DNA of 32,212 nucleotides from a bacterium. Lineage in GTDB: Bacteria; Cyanobacteriota; Vampirovibrionia; Obscuribacterales; JAKAZS01. Positions within the stretch are counted from its first letter, which is position 1. Each line of letters opens with the position of its first letter. The notes beneath the pieces are model-generated. The model was not told where the DNA came from, did no database searches, and saw nothing but the letters and a program-made list of their open reading frames with translations. A program made the translations under genes and the position numbers. Where the stretch lies: assembly GCA_021785395.1 (NCBI GenBank), contig JAJYFO010000010.1:1-32212 (forward strand). Reading direction: 5' to 3'. Shown piece after piece: positions 15,329-23,637 of the stretch.

Positions 15329-16948
15329 TTATAATACCGCATTCTCGCGATATGCACCAAAAACCTCGCGCATAGCGTCACAGATTTCACCCAACGTTGC
15401 ATAAGATTCTACACATTCGAGCAAAGCTGGAAAAGAATTTTCTGATTTTTCTAAAACTTCTTTTAAATGATTTAGACTGGTATTAACCTTGTTATTATCT
15501 CTTTCATTTTTCAATTTTTTTAAGCGGTCAATTTGACGGTCTTCATATTCGCAGCCGATTTTTAATATATCGATTTTATTGCCTGGAGCTTCGTCGTTAA
15601 AGCCGTTTAAACCTACAAAAATCCTTTCACCGCTGTCCATTTTTTGCTGGAATTTATAGGCTGAATCGGCTAACTCTTTCATGAAAAAGCCCTTTTCAAT
15701 ACCAGCGATAACACCACCGATTTCGTCTATTTTAGCAAAATATTCGTTAGCTTGACGCTCCAATTCGTCGGTTAACCACTCGACGTAATAAGACCCAGCT
15801 AAAGGGTCAACGACGTTTGTCACACCGGTTTCATAGGCAATAATTTGCTGAGTACGCAAGGCAATATGAGCAGCCTTTTGTGTCGGCAGACCTAAGACCT
15901 CGTCCATAGAGTTGGTATGCAAAGACTGGGTTCCGCCTAATACCCCAGCCAAAGCTTCTATGGCCGTGCGAACAATGTTATTTTCAGGCTGCTGGGCTGT
16001 AAGTGAACAACCAGCCGTTTGGGTATGGAAACGCAGTTTAAGCGAACGTTCGTCTTTGGCACCGTATTTATCGCGCATACGTTTAGCCCATATTCGACGT
16101 GCGGCCCTATATTTAGCGATTTCTTCAAAAAAGTCAATATGGGCATTAAAGAAAAATGAAAGTCTTGGCACAAAGTCGTCTACCTTTAAACCCGCTTCGA
16201 TACCAGCATCGACGTAGGCAAAACCGTCAGACAAGGTAAAGGCTAGCTCTTGGGCGGCTGTTGCCCCAGCTTCTCTAATATGGTAACCACTCACTGAAAT
16301 AGTATTCCATCTAGGTACATTATGCGTACAAAAAACCATCATATCCTGGATAAGTTTAAGGGCCGGACGAGGTGGAATAAGATAAGTTTTTTGGGCGATA
16401 TATTCTTTAAAAATGTCATTTTGTAAAGTTCCGTTTAAATTTTTCCAGTCAAAACCCTGTTTTTTGGCGTTGGCCAAAAACATAGCATAAATTATAACGG
16501 CCGGGCCATTAATAGTCATCGACGTGGATATTTTATCAAGTGGGATATCCCTGTATAAAATTTCCATGTCTGATAGGCTGTCAACAGCGACACCGCAAAC
16601 ACCCACTTCCCCATGCGCTTTTGGGTTATCAGAGTCATAGCCCATCAGAGTAGGTAGGTCAAACGCCGTTGATAAACCGGTTTGTCCCTGACATAACAAG
16701 TATTTAAAGCGTTCATTAGTTTCTTCAGGACCACCATAACCAGCAAACTGGCGCATCGTCCAAACTTTACCCTGGTACATATTTTCATGAATCCCCCTTG
16801 TATACGGGAATTTTCCTGGTTCACCAAGCTTGGTTTTAGGGTCGAAATCTTTTAAATCGTCCTGCGTATAGACCGTTTTAACGCCAATCCCAGAAATTGT
16901 TTCAAATTCTTTAGGCTTTGATTTATGTTTTGTAAGTTCGCTTACCAT
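15329..16948 (-). CDS. icmA: Coenzyme B12-dependent acyl-CoA mutase, large subunit, isobutyryl-CoA mutase type
   Basis: This is the substrate-binding TIM-barrel subunit of a B12-dependent mutase. TMRQFAGYGGPEETNERF, TAFDLPTLMGYDSDNP, SVSGYHIREAGA (catalytic His) and TQSLHTNSMDE are the family core. The substrate-reading Tyr of methylmalonyl-CoA mutase (human Y110) is Phe68 here, and its carboxylate-binding Arg (human R228, in FMVRNT) is Gln186 (YIAQKT), 118 residues later as expected. Phe/Gln is the signature of isobutyryl-CoA mutase, so isobutyryl-CoA/n-butyryl-CoA is the likely substrate pair. About 539 residues with no B12-binding domain: a separate small subunit is needed and is not in the window. 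GGGGG precedes the ATG at 16948; an upstream in-frame ATG at 16969 is possible. Confidence 0.9.
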   Translation of the reverse strand: MVSELTKHKSKPKEFETISGIGVKTVYTQDDLKDFDPKTKLGEPGKFPYTRGIHENMYQGKVWTMRQFAGYGGPEETNERFKYLLCQGQTGLSTAFDLPTLMGYDSDNPKAHGEVGVCGVAVDSLSDMEILYRDIPLDKISTSMTINGPAVIIYAMFLANAKKQGFDWKNLNGTLQNDIFKEYIAQKTYLIPPRPALKLIQDMMVFCTHNVPRWNTISVSGYHIREAGATAAQELAFTLSDGFAYVDAGIEAGLKVDDFVPRLSFFFNAHIDFFEEIAKYRAARRIWAKRMRDKYGAKDERSLKLRFHTQTAGCSLTAQQPENNIVRTAIEALAGVLGGTQSLHTNSMDEVLGLPTQKAAHIALRTQQIIAYETGVTNVVDPLAGSYYVEWLTDELERQANEYFAKIDEIGGVIAGIEKGFFMKELADSAYKFQQKMDSGERIFVGLNGFNDEAPGNKIDILKIGCEYEDRQIDRLKKLKNERDNNKVNTSLNHLKEVLEKSENSFPALLECVESYATLGEICDAMREVFGAYRENAVL

Positions 16949-17026
16949 CGAAAAATTTCCCCCATACATGATTTATAGTTAAAAATTCACAAAATATTAA
17001 TTGAATAAATTTTGCAATCGCGCCAT

Positions 17027-17081
17027 ACTTTGTAGTATTTCGTTCTACAGTGTTTCAATTTTCAATATTTCACCCTATAAT
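17027..17081. promoter_or_regulatory. Divergent mutase/urocanase control region with imperfect inverted repeat
   Basis: ACTTTGTAG (17027-17035) and CTACAGTGT (17045-17053) form an imperfect inverted repeat (7 of 9 positions). A TATAAT at 17076-17081 follows, with TTTCAA 17 nt before it, a weak -35, pointing toward urocanase. Regulation of the two catabolic genes from this region is an inference. Confidence 0.35.
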
Positions 17082-17148
17082 ATTTTACTATATAGCGGTC
17101 AATTGTACATACGCTTTTTGTTAATCAACTATTTCGAGGTTTATACTT

Positions 17149-18861
17149 ATGGCAACGGTTATCGATCATCACAATACTGACCTATTAAATATACTTAAAA
17201 GCCAGAACCCCATTCTAGTCAAGGCTCCACGGGGCAGCCAGCTCAATTGTAAAGGCTGGATTCAAGAAGCGGCGCTGCGCATGCTACTTAATAATTTGGA
17301 CCCTGACGTGGCCGAAAAACCTCTAGATTTGGTTGTATACGGTGGCAGCGGCAAAGCTGCCCGGTCTTGGCAATGCCTAAAAGGAATTATAAAATCTTTA
17401 TTAAATTTAGACGACGACGAAACACTACTCGTCCAATCGGGTAAACCCGTCGGCGTTTTTAAGTCATCGACCAATTCACCCAGGGTCCTTATCGCTAACA
17501 GTAATCTAGTCGGTAAATGGGCCAACTGGGATAATTTTCGCGAACTAGAGCGCAAAGGCCTTACGATGTACGGTCAAATGACTGCCGGATCGTGGATTTA
17601 CATCGGCTCGCAAGGGATATTACAGGGCACTTACGAAACTTTTAACGCTTTGGCACAAAAGCATTTTAACGGTAGCCTAAGCCAAAAAATCGTCCTTACA
17701 GCCGGTTTAGGCGGAATGGGTGGGGCCCAGCCTTTGGCTATAACAATGAATGGTGGTATCGCCTTGTGCATCGAAGCCGATAAAGAAAGGATAAAAAAAC
17801 GACTCGATACAAAGTACTTAGACGTCGAGGCCTGCGACTTAAACCATGCCATTAATCTGTGTAATGAAGCTAAAGCCAAAAAACAGGCTATATCTATTGG
17901 TTTAGCTGCTAATGCCGCGACTGTATTACCGATTTTAGTTGAGTCCAAAGATATAGTTATCGACGTAGTTACCGACCAGACGTCAGCCCACGATACACTA
18001 AATGGCTATATTCCGATGGGCTTAAGTATAGACGAAGCCAACCAATTAAGGCTGTCTGACAGCCAAAAATATATTGAATTGGCCAATAAATCTATAGCTA
18101 AACATGTAGAAGCGATGCTAGCTTTTCAGAAAAAAGGCAGTATCGTTTTCGATTACGGCAACAATATAAGACAAGTAGCTTACGATAACAACGTTAAAAA
18201 CGCCTTTGATTTTCCTGGCTTTGTTCCAGCCTATATAAGACCATTATTTTGTGTCGGTAAAGGACCATTTCGCTTTGCCGCATTATCAGGCGACGCCAAC
18301 GACATATATAAAATTGACGAGGCCATCCTAAATAATTTTAGCCACGATATTGGCCTGGTTCAATGGATTAAAATGGCGGCCCAAAAAGTTCAATTCCAAG
18401 GTCTACCGTCTAGAATATGTTGGTTAGGATACGGTGACAGGGCTAAACTTGGCTTGATTATTAACGACATGGTGGCAAATAAAACTTTAAAGGCACCAAT
18501 AGTTATCGGTCGTGACCATTTAGACTGTGGGTCGGTAGCCTCTCCTAACCGCGAAACCGAAGGTATGCTCGACGGCAGTGACGCTATTAGCGACTGGGTT
18601 TATTTAAATGCGTTGATGAACGCTATTGGTGGCGCTTCATGGATTTCTATCCATCATGGTGGAGGCGTTGGAATAGGCTATTCACAGCATGCTGGCTGTG
18701 TTATTGTCGCCGACGGAAGCAGTGAGGCGAAAGATCGCTTAAGCAAAGTATTAACCAGCGACCCTGGGCTTGGCGTAATTCGACACGTCGACAGCAACTA
18801 CGAAATTGCCCAGAAATTTGCTCGCGAAAATAAAATTAAAATTCCCATGTGGGATATTTAG
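17149..18861 (+). CDS. hutU: Urocanate hydratase (urocanase)
   Basis: Urocanase converts urocanate to imidazolonepropionate, the second step of histidine degradation, using tightly bound NAD+ as an electrophile. The 570-residue length is normal. Visible motifs include [20 protein letters not shown], the NAD-binding [23 protein letters not shown], the catalytic-Cys segment [19 protein letters not shown], and [15 protein letters not shown], where most family members have Ser instead of the Cys. ATG follows GAGG at 10 nt. No hutH, hutI or hutG lies in the window, so the pathway partners are elsewhere or missing. It is divergent from the acyl-CoA mutase gene. Confidence 0.95.
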   Translation: MATVIDHHNTDLLNILKSQNPILVKAPRGSQLNCKGWIQEAALRMLLNNLDPDVAEKPLDLVVYGGSGKAARSWQCLKGIIKSLLNLDDDETLLVQSGKPVGVFKSSTNSPRVLIANSNLVGKWANWDNFRELERKGLTMYGQMTAGSWIYIGSQGILQGTYETFNALAQKHFNGSLSQKIVLTAGLGGMGGAQPLAITMNGGIALCIEADKERIKKRLDTKYLDVEACDLNHAINLCNEAKAKKQAISIGLAANAATVLPILVESKDIVIDVVTDQTSAHDTLNGYIPMGLSIDEANQLRLSDSQKYIELANKSIAKHVEAMLAFQKKGSIVFDYGNNIRQVAYDNNVKNAFDFPGFVPAYIRPLFCVGKGPFRFAALSGDANDIYKIDEAILNNFSHDIGLVQWIKMAAQKVQFQGLPSRICWLGYGDRAKLGLIINDMVANKTLKAPIVIGRDHLDCGSVASPNRETEGMLDGSDAISDWVYLNALMNAIGGASWISIHHGGGVGIGYSQHAGCVIVADGSSEAKDRLSKVLTSDPGLGVIRHVDSNYEIAQKFARENKIKIPMWDI

Positions 18862-18880
18862 TATCACAAAAAATATAGCA

Positions 18881-18967
18881 CCAGTGGTACCATATTAGAC
18901 AACCCTTAGCCAACTTACTCTTTTATGTATACACCCACGTACATCATAAAAAAATCGCCAGTGGTAC
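18881..18967. repeat. Direct repeat CCAGTGGTAC flanking a hairpin
   Basis: CCAGTGGTAC occurs at 18881-18890 and again at 18958-18967, each followed by a near-identical CATA/TATA. Between them, TTTTATGTA and TACATcATAAAA form a bulged stem (18921-18951). The pair fills the gap between convergent hutU and the TPR gene. Function unknown. Confidence 0.5.
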
Positions 18968-18979
18968 TATAATATTGGC
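18948..18979 (-). terminator. Possible weak terminator after the TPR gene
   Basis: On the minus strand a short GCCA...TGGC stem directly after the stop codon is followed by GA and then T7 (18954-18948). The stem is only 4 bp, so this is a weak call. Confidence 0.3.
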
Positions 18980-20155
18980 TTATAAATTCGGCGCAAATAT
19001 GTTGATCAAAAAATCTTTTATATACCAAGATATATCGCTTTTTTGGTCGTTAAGTCGCTCCTGCAAACGAATCAAATTATCGTAAGCCTTAGAATAAGGA
19101 TTTAATTCATAGGCTCGTTTATAACAACCCAGAGCCTTATCGTAGTTGCGCTGGTATTTTTCGTAGTCACTAGCTAAATTGTACCAGGCATCATAATTTT
19201 GAGGTTCTATAGCTAGCAATTTATTATATTCAGTTATAGCCAGATCATTCATTCCATTTTTATCCAGACATTGCGCCAAAACAAAATAGAAAATAGGATT
19301 TTTAATTTGATTGTTATTGGTAAAATTTAAAATAATAGCGTAAGAGTCAGATTTAGATACTTTAGAAAGTAATAAATCAAGCATTTGCGAATAATTTTTG
19401 GTTAAAATAGTTTCGTCATTGGCCAAGGCAAACAATGTTGGTTCAAGTGCTTGCTTATAGTTACCTATCCAAAGCAAGGCTTTAGCGTACATTTGGGCGC
19501 TGGGAACTTCTTTGATATTATGGTAAGCCATGCTTAAAGGCTGTATAGCCTGTTTATACTGACCCAGATTCATTAAAGCCAGCCCCTCTTGAAAATAGGC
19601 AAAATAATTTTCACCATTATTGGCCAATCTAGCTAACTCTATAGCTTTATAATAATTCCCTTTACGAAAAGCCACCTTGGCTAAAGCCAAAGAAACGCCA
19701 CTCAAAGACCTATTGTCAGGTATATTTTTTTTATTTAACAGGTTATTTTCCATGAAGTTTTCCGGAAATAACATGGCCGCTTGACCCAGTAACTGGCTAG
19801 CTATATCGATTTCTTTTAAATTAACCAGACTGTTAACCAGCCACGTATAAACTTTAGCGTCTTTGGGACACAGATCAGTAAATTTTTTTAATTCATCATT
19901 GGCTCTGGCACCAATTTTTAATTTTGAATATAATACGCTAAGCAGAAAATGAACCTGCCAGGCGTTAGGATTAGCGTTTACCTTTTGTTCTAGCTTGTCG
20001 ATTGTGTCGTTGGTAATAGGCTGCGTACAAATTTTAATTTCTAAACGAATGTCTTCATCGGCCAAACCACTATTGTTGATCGACCCTTCAGCCATAACAA
20101 TCTTGGTAAAACACAAAAGAATGATAAGTACAGAAAAACTAAGTATTTTCGTCAT
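18980..20155 (-). CDS. Exported TPR-repeat protein of unknown function
   Basis: The first 22 residues form a signal peptide (MTKILSFSVLIILLCF..., ending VMA before EG), so the protein is probably periplasmic or secreted. The rest of the 391-residue chain is a helical solenoid: tetratricopeptide repeats are clear around residues 45-105 (NAWQVHFLLSVLYSKLK), 155-225 (ALAKVAFRKGNYYKAIELA, FQEGLALMNLGQYKQAIQPL) and 285-365 (YNKLLAIEPQNYDAWYNLASDYEKYQ, GCYKRAYELNPYSKAYDNL). TPRs bind protein partners. AAGAGG precedes the ATG. It is divergent from the two TadE-like genes; a role in pilus or envelope assembly is only a neighbourhood inference. Confidence 0.85.
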   Translation of the reverse strand: MTKILSFSVLIILLCFTKIVMAEGSINNSGLADEDIRLEIKICTQPITNDTIDKLEQKVNANPNAWQVHFLLSVLYSKLKIGARANDELKKFTDLCPKDAKVYTWLVNSLVNLKEIDIASQLLGQAAMLFPENFMENNLLNKKNIPDNRSLSGVSLALAKVAFRKGNYYKAIELARLANNGENYFAYFQEGLALMNLGQYKQAIQPLSMAYHNIKEVPSAQMYAKALLWIGNYKQALEPTLFALANDETILTKNYSQMLDLLLSKVSKSDSYAIILNFTNNNQIKNPIFYFVLAQCLDKNGMNDLAITEYNKLLAIEPQNYDAWYNLASDYEKYQRNYDKALGCYKRAYELNPYSKAYDNLIRLQERLNDQKSDISWYIKDFLINIFAPNL

Positions 20156-20259
20156 TGGACCTCTTAAATAAGCTGGCTAAAAATTAATCGTTTTTTCAAG
20201 GCAATTTACATTATAATTTATAATAAGTTTTTTTTACTTCTTGAATATGCGTGGAATAA

Positions 20260-20298
20260 AAAAATTAATAAGTTTCCTATGCATCATTATTAATTTTT
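20260..20298. other. AT-only hairpin between the TPR and TadE-like genes
   Basis: AAAAATTAATAA (20260-20271) and TTATTAATTTTT (20287-20298) pair perfectly over 12 bp around a 15-nt loop. It lies in the 292-bp divergent gap, where no gene should need termination, so it is either an operator-like site, the end of an unseen small RNA, or chance in AT-rich sequence. Confidence 0.4.
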
Positions 20299-20339
20299 AA
20301 TCTTTAAGACTGTTTTAGTTTCTACTTGTTTTGGGTATG

Positions 20340-20447
20340 TATAATTGGTAGGGGCAGATGTTTACAATACGCCCGGGTAGCAATTGAAATTAATTACACC
20401 GACGGTTTACCAGGTACCTATTTCATAAACATTTTTAGTAGTTTAAA
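20340..20447 (+). promoter_or_regulatory. Promoter -10 and GC-richer structured leader before the TadE-like genes
   Basis: TATAAT at 20340-20345 lacks a good -35. The next 100 nt are richer in GC than the surroundings and can form consecutive small stems: GGGC/GCCC (20352-20355 with 20371-20374), GGT+AATT with AATT+ACC (20376-20385 with 20392-20400), and GGT/ACC around 20404-20418. It matches no riboswitch class I can recognise. Confidence 0.35.
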
Positions 20448-20465
20448 TTGAAAGACGAATCACAC

Positions 20466-20936
20466 ATGTTGCGCAGAAGAAATCTTAAAGGTCAAGAATT
20501 GGCAGAGTTTGGACCGACTCTGTTTATAATATTTATTGTGGTTTTATTTCCGGCCTTAAATCTGCTTTACTTTTTAGCCGCCTATTCGGCAGGCTGGTAC
20601 GTAAACCACATGATTGTTAGGGAATTATCGGTAACATCGGTTAGCAATTGGGGTCCAGTAGTTTATAATAAAATTCAACAATGGGATAATTCTTCGCTTA
20701 GCCACTTTACGGGCTATATTACACCAATAAATTCTATAAACTCTGGTACTAACCCTTCAGCCATGCTTGTACCTTCAACAAACACTAGTTCTAGTTCACC
20801 TCCTCTCGTTCGAGTTACAACTAATCTAAATATCCCATCGTTCCTAAACATTCCATATTTTAATAATGTTCCTGGGCTTGGCAAGCCTGTGCCTATGACA
20901 TTTTCGGAACAATATCCGCAGCAGAATCCAGATTAA
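20466..20936 (+). CDS. TadE-like pseudopilin, first of two
   Basis: The N-terminus has a type IV prepilin-like signal: a short basic leader (MLRRRNLKG), a Gly at the cut site, then QELAE with Glu at +5, followed by a long hydrophobic helix (LFIIFIVVLFPALNLLYFLAA). This is the pattern of TadE/TadF minor pilins of Tad/Flp pili, processed by a prepilin peptidase. The exported part is Ser/Thr/Asn/Pro-rich and not conserved to my eye. An in-frame TTG at 20448 would add six residues; I use the ATG. No Tad ATPase, peptidase or major pilin is in the window, so the machinery must be elsewhere. It forms a pair with the next gene. Confidence 0.8.
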   Translation: MLRRRNLKGQELAEFGPTLFIIFIVVLFPALNLLYFLAAYSAGWYVNHMIVRELSVTSVSNWGPVVYNKIQQWDNSSLSHFTGYITPINSINSGTNPSAMLVPSTNTSSSSPPLVRVTTNLNIPSFLNIPYFNNVPGLGKPVPMTFSEQYPQQNPD

Positions 20937-20996
20937 CGTATTATTTAACTTGAACAAACTCAGTTAAAACAACAACTTTAGGGGATAGGTTGAAAG

Positions 20997-21560
20997 ATGA
21001 AAAACAAACCGAATAGATGTATCAAGGCCGCCAGTATCGTAGAAATGTGCGCTGGCATAGTGATAATGATTCCCGTCATATTTGCACTTTTAGACGTTAT
21101 TTACGTTTCACTTTACAAGACCGAAGTTGATTCGCTTGCCAAGCGCTGTGCTATCTGTGCCGCCACAACTAATTATAGTACAACCACACCCAGCGCAACC
21201 GACTACCAAACGGCAGCCCAGTCTATTCTAAATACATATACTTCGTCAAGCGTGGTTCCAGGTACTTTGCAAGTTTCTGTTGCATTTATAAACAATACCA
21301 GCACTTCAACTACTTCTAATCCAATATCCAGCACATCTCCAAATCCACAAGCAACGACTGACGGAATTATCACCATTGTCACAGCTAGTTTTAAATTACC
21401 AGTAGCTGTTCCACTTGGTGGTCCAAGCACAGTACAGCTCTCAGCCCAAGCATCGTGCCCGCTTGTAAACGATCTGCCAAGTACTACTACTACCACTACT
21501 ACTACTACATACAATGACCTAATCCCGTCACCGGTTGCGATCGTCAGGATCAACCAGTAA
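20997..21560 (+). CDS. TadE/TadF-like pseudopilin, second of two
   Basis: This 187-residue protein begins with a basic leader (MKNKPNRCIKA), then ASIVE, giving Glu at +5 if the prepilin peptidase cuts between the two Ala, and a hydrophobic helix (MCAGIVIMIPVIFALLDVIYV). The mature domain is strongly Thr/Ser-rich, contains three cysteines that could form disulfides (KRCAICA and ASCPLV), and has a run of nine Thr near the C-terminus. It follows the first TadE-like gene by 60 nt in the same direction. The ATG at 20997 lies inside a 12-mer (TTGAAAGATGAA) nearly identical to the one at 20448, before the first gene. TadF versus TadE cannot be decided. Confidence 0.78.
   Translation: MKNKPNRCIKAASIVEMCAGIVIMIPVIFALLDVIYVSLYKTEVDSLAKRCAICAATTNYSTTTPSATDYQTAAQSILNTYTSSSVVPGTLQVSVAFINNTSTSTTSNPISSTSPNPQATTDGIITIVTASFKLPVAVPLGGPSTVQLSAQASCPLVNDLPSTTTTTTTTTYNDLIPSPVAIVRINQ
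21483..21509 (+). repeat. ACT trinucleotide repeat within the second TadE-like gene
   Basis: Nine consecutive Thr codons (seven ACT, one ACC, one ACA) form a trinucleotide tract coding for poly-Thr. Length change would alter the Thr linker without shifting the frame. Confidence 0.85.
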
Positions 21561-21740
21561 AAGATCTGACAACGTCTGCTACAGTTCCTTAGTTTTAAAG
21601 AACGAGTTAGTTTATTCTTATCGCAAGGACAAGAATATAGTCGGCACAAGGCTTAAAATAAAAAATATTAATGTAATCCAAATTATAACTTTATGCCATT
21701 TGTGAAGTTTTGTTAACATGAATTTCAATATCCTTATAAT

Positions 21741-23591
21741 TTAGCTTTCATCACTATGTAATTGATTATATATCTTTTGCGCCAATTGAAGTGATATTCC
21801 TTTAATTTTTGCTAAATCTGACACAGTTGTATTTTTAATATTATCGAGTGAACCTAAAGCGTCAAGCAAAATTTTAGTCCGTTTTGTACCTATCTGGGCT
21901 AATTGCGACAATTGAGACTTAGCGACCCTTTTAGAACGCAGTAAACGATGGTAGGTTATGGCAAAACGATGAGCCTCATCTCTTACCTGTTGCATTAAAT
22001 GCAAGGCTTTGCTCTGCCTTGTAAGTAAATGGGGCATTTCTATATTGGGAAAATAGATTTCTTCCTGCCGTTTAGCCAGGCCAACGATATTTACACTGTT
22101 TATGTTTAACTCATCAAGGGCTTTTAAAGCCGCGTTTAACTGACCACGCCCACCATCGATAACTATCAAATCTGGCAATTTGGCTTTACTATAACGCCTC
22201 AAAACGACCTCTTGCATGGACGCGAAGTCATTAGGGCTGCCTTCGACACCTTTAATTTTAAAACGTCTATAATCAGCTTTTTTGGTTTTACCGTTTTCGA
22301 AAACGACCATCGAAGCTACATTGTCGACACCTTGGATATTCGAAATATCAAAGCATTCTATGCGATAAGGCAATATAGATAAATTTAATTCACTTTTTAA
22401 CTGGATCAAACTATCGTCAATAGTATCAATTTTGGCACTCGCCAATTCATCTTCAAAACTTTGTTTGGCATTATTTATAGCCATTTTGATCAATTCATGA
22501 CGAATGCCAGAAACAGGAGTAAAAATTTTAATTTTTTTTTGAGACTTATTATTAAGTAATTGACTGACCGCCTCAATATCTTCAAGACTATGCTGGAGTA
22601 AGACCTCTTTGGGTACACAATTATCCTCGCAACAGCTGTAATACTGGTCTATAAAGGCATTATAGGCTTCGCAGTATAAAGTTTTTTCCTTTAAGGTCAC
22701 AGGTATACTTTCGCATTGAATAAGTTTTCCTTCACGAACTTGCATAAAACAAATGACGATTAAATCATCATTGTGGTATTCAGCAAATATATCCTGATTA
22801 ACGCTTGTATCTTCAAAAATAACCCTTTGCTTTTGTGTCAATGACTGCAACAGAAAATATTTATCACGAATTTTAGCGGCTGCTTCAAATTCGTGATTAG
22901 AAGATAATGTCTCCATTTCTTTTTTAAGATTATTGACTACTTCGCTTTGCCGGCCACTTAAAAATAGCTCTAATTCGTTTAGAATTTTTTGATAAGTATC
23001 TGTTTCAACCATATTCTGACACGGTGCCAGACACAGACCGATATGATAATTAAGGCAAGGCCTGTCCTTAAAAAGCGGTTTGGGGCGTTGGCGCAAGGGG
23101 AAAACCTTACGCAAAATTTTTACCATTTCCCACATATCACCTTGGGCAACGTAAGGTCCGAAAATTTTAGCCTTAGGATAAGATTTGCGAAAATTGAGTG
23201 GAAAACGCGTCATAACCAGGCGCGGAAAATTTTCGCCGTACGAAATAGCCAACCACGGGTATTTTTTATCGTCTTTTAAAGTAACGTTATAAAGTGGCTT
23301 ATGGCTTCTTATAAGCGTTGCCTCGAGCAACAAAGCTTCTTTTTCACTGTTGGTAAGTATAATTTCAAGGTTGCAAGCCTTTGGTACCATGACAGTTAAT
23401 TTTGGTCTATCGACCCAATTGCTTGTATTAAAATAAGACCTAACTCGGTTGCGCAAATTAACAGCCTTGCCGATATATATAATTTCGTTGTTAACATCTT
23501 TAAAAATATAGACACCACAGCTGTTTGGTAGGTTACCAACTTTTTCCAGCAAGGCCTCATTAATCGTATGTTGTGACATCGGCTTAACCAT
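21741..23591 (-). CDS. uvrC: UvrABC excinuclease subunit C
   Basis: UvrC makes both incisions around bulky lesions in nucleotide excision repair. The 616-residue protein has the complete architecture: N-terminal GIY-YIG nuclease (GVYIFKD...IIYIGKA, residues 25-100), a CLNYHIGLCLAPC cysteine segment (about residues 180-192) matching the Fe-S cluster region reported in UvrC, a UVR motif (HEFEAAAKIRDKY, about residue 235), the RNase H-like nuclease (FDISNIQG and VIDGGRGQ) and a C-terminal helix-hairpin-helix pair (IGTKRTKILLDALGS, IKGISLQLAQKI). It follows radA by 46 nt on the same strand, so DNA-repair genes are grouped. An ATG four codons later is an alternative start. Confidence 0.96.
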   Translation of the reverse strand: MVKPMSQHTINEALLEKVGNLPNSCGVYIFKDVNNEIIYIGKAVNLRNRVRSYFNTSNWVDRPKLTVMVPKACNLEIILTNSEKEALLLEATLIRSHKPLYNVTLKDDKKYPWLAISYGENFPRLVMTRFPLNFRKSYPKAKIFGPYVAQGDMWEMVKILRKVFPLRQRPKPLFKDRPCLNYHIGLCLAPCQNMVETDTYQKILNELELFLSGRQSEVVNNLKKEMETLSSNHEFEAAAKIRDKYFLLQSLTQKQRVIFEDTSVNQDIFAEYHNDDLIVICFMQVREGKLIQCESIPVTLKEKTLYCEAYNAFIDQYYSCCEDNCVPKEVLLQHSLEDIEAVSQLLNNKSQKKIKIFTPVSGIRHELIKMAINNAKQSFEDELASAKIDTIDDSLIQLKSELNLSILPYRIECFDISNIQGVDNVASMVVFENGKTKKADYRRFKIKGVEGSPNDFASMQEVVLRRYSKAKLPDLIVIDGGRGQLNAALKALDELNINSVNIVGLAKRQEEIYFPNIEMPHLLTRQSKALHLMQQVRDEAHRFAITYHRLLRSKRVAKSQLSQLAQIGTKRTKILLDALGSLDNIKNTTVSDLAKIKGISLQLAQKIYNQLHSDES

Positions 23592-23637
23592 TTTTGGAAC
23601 TATAACGATAAGTTATTTACATTTATTATACTCAAAT

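Noticed and set aside
15912-16217. 101-residue plus-strand ORF
   Set aside because: Antisense shadow inside the conserved mutase core.
15329-16948. Annotation as methylmalonyl-CoA mutase
   Set aside because: The substrate-reading Tyr and Arg are Phe and Gln, the isobutyryl-CoA mutase pattern.
21612-21639. TATTCTT...AAGAATA hairpin after the second TadE-like gene as a terminator
   Set aside because: No T-run follows on either strand; short weak stem.
21203-21649. 148-residue minus-strand ORF with a Val run
   Set aside because: The Val run is the reverse of the Thr-codon tract of the TadE-like gene; it is a shadow frame.
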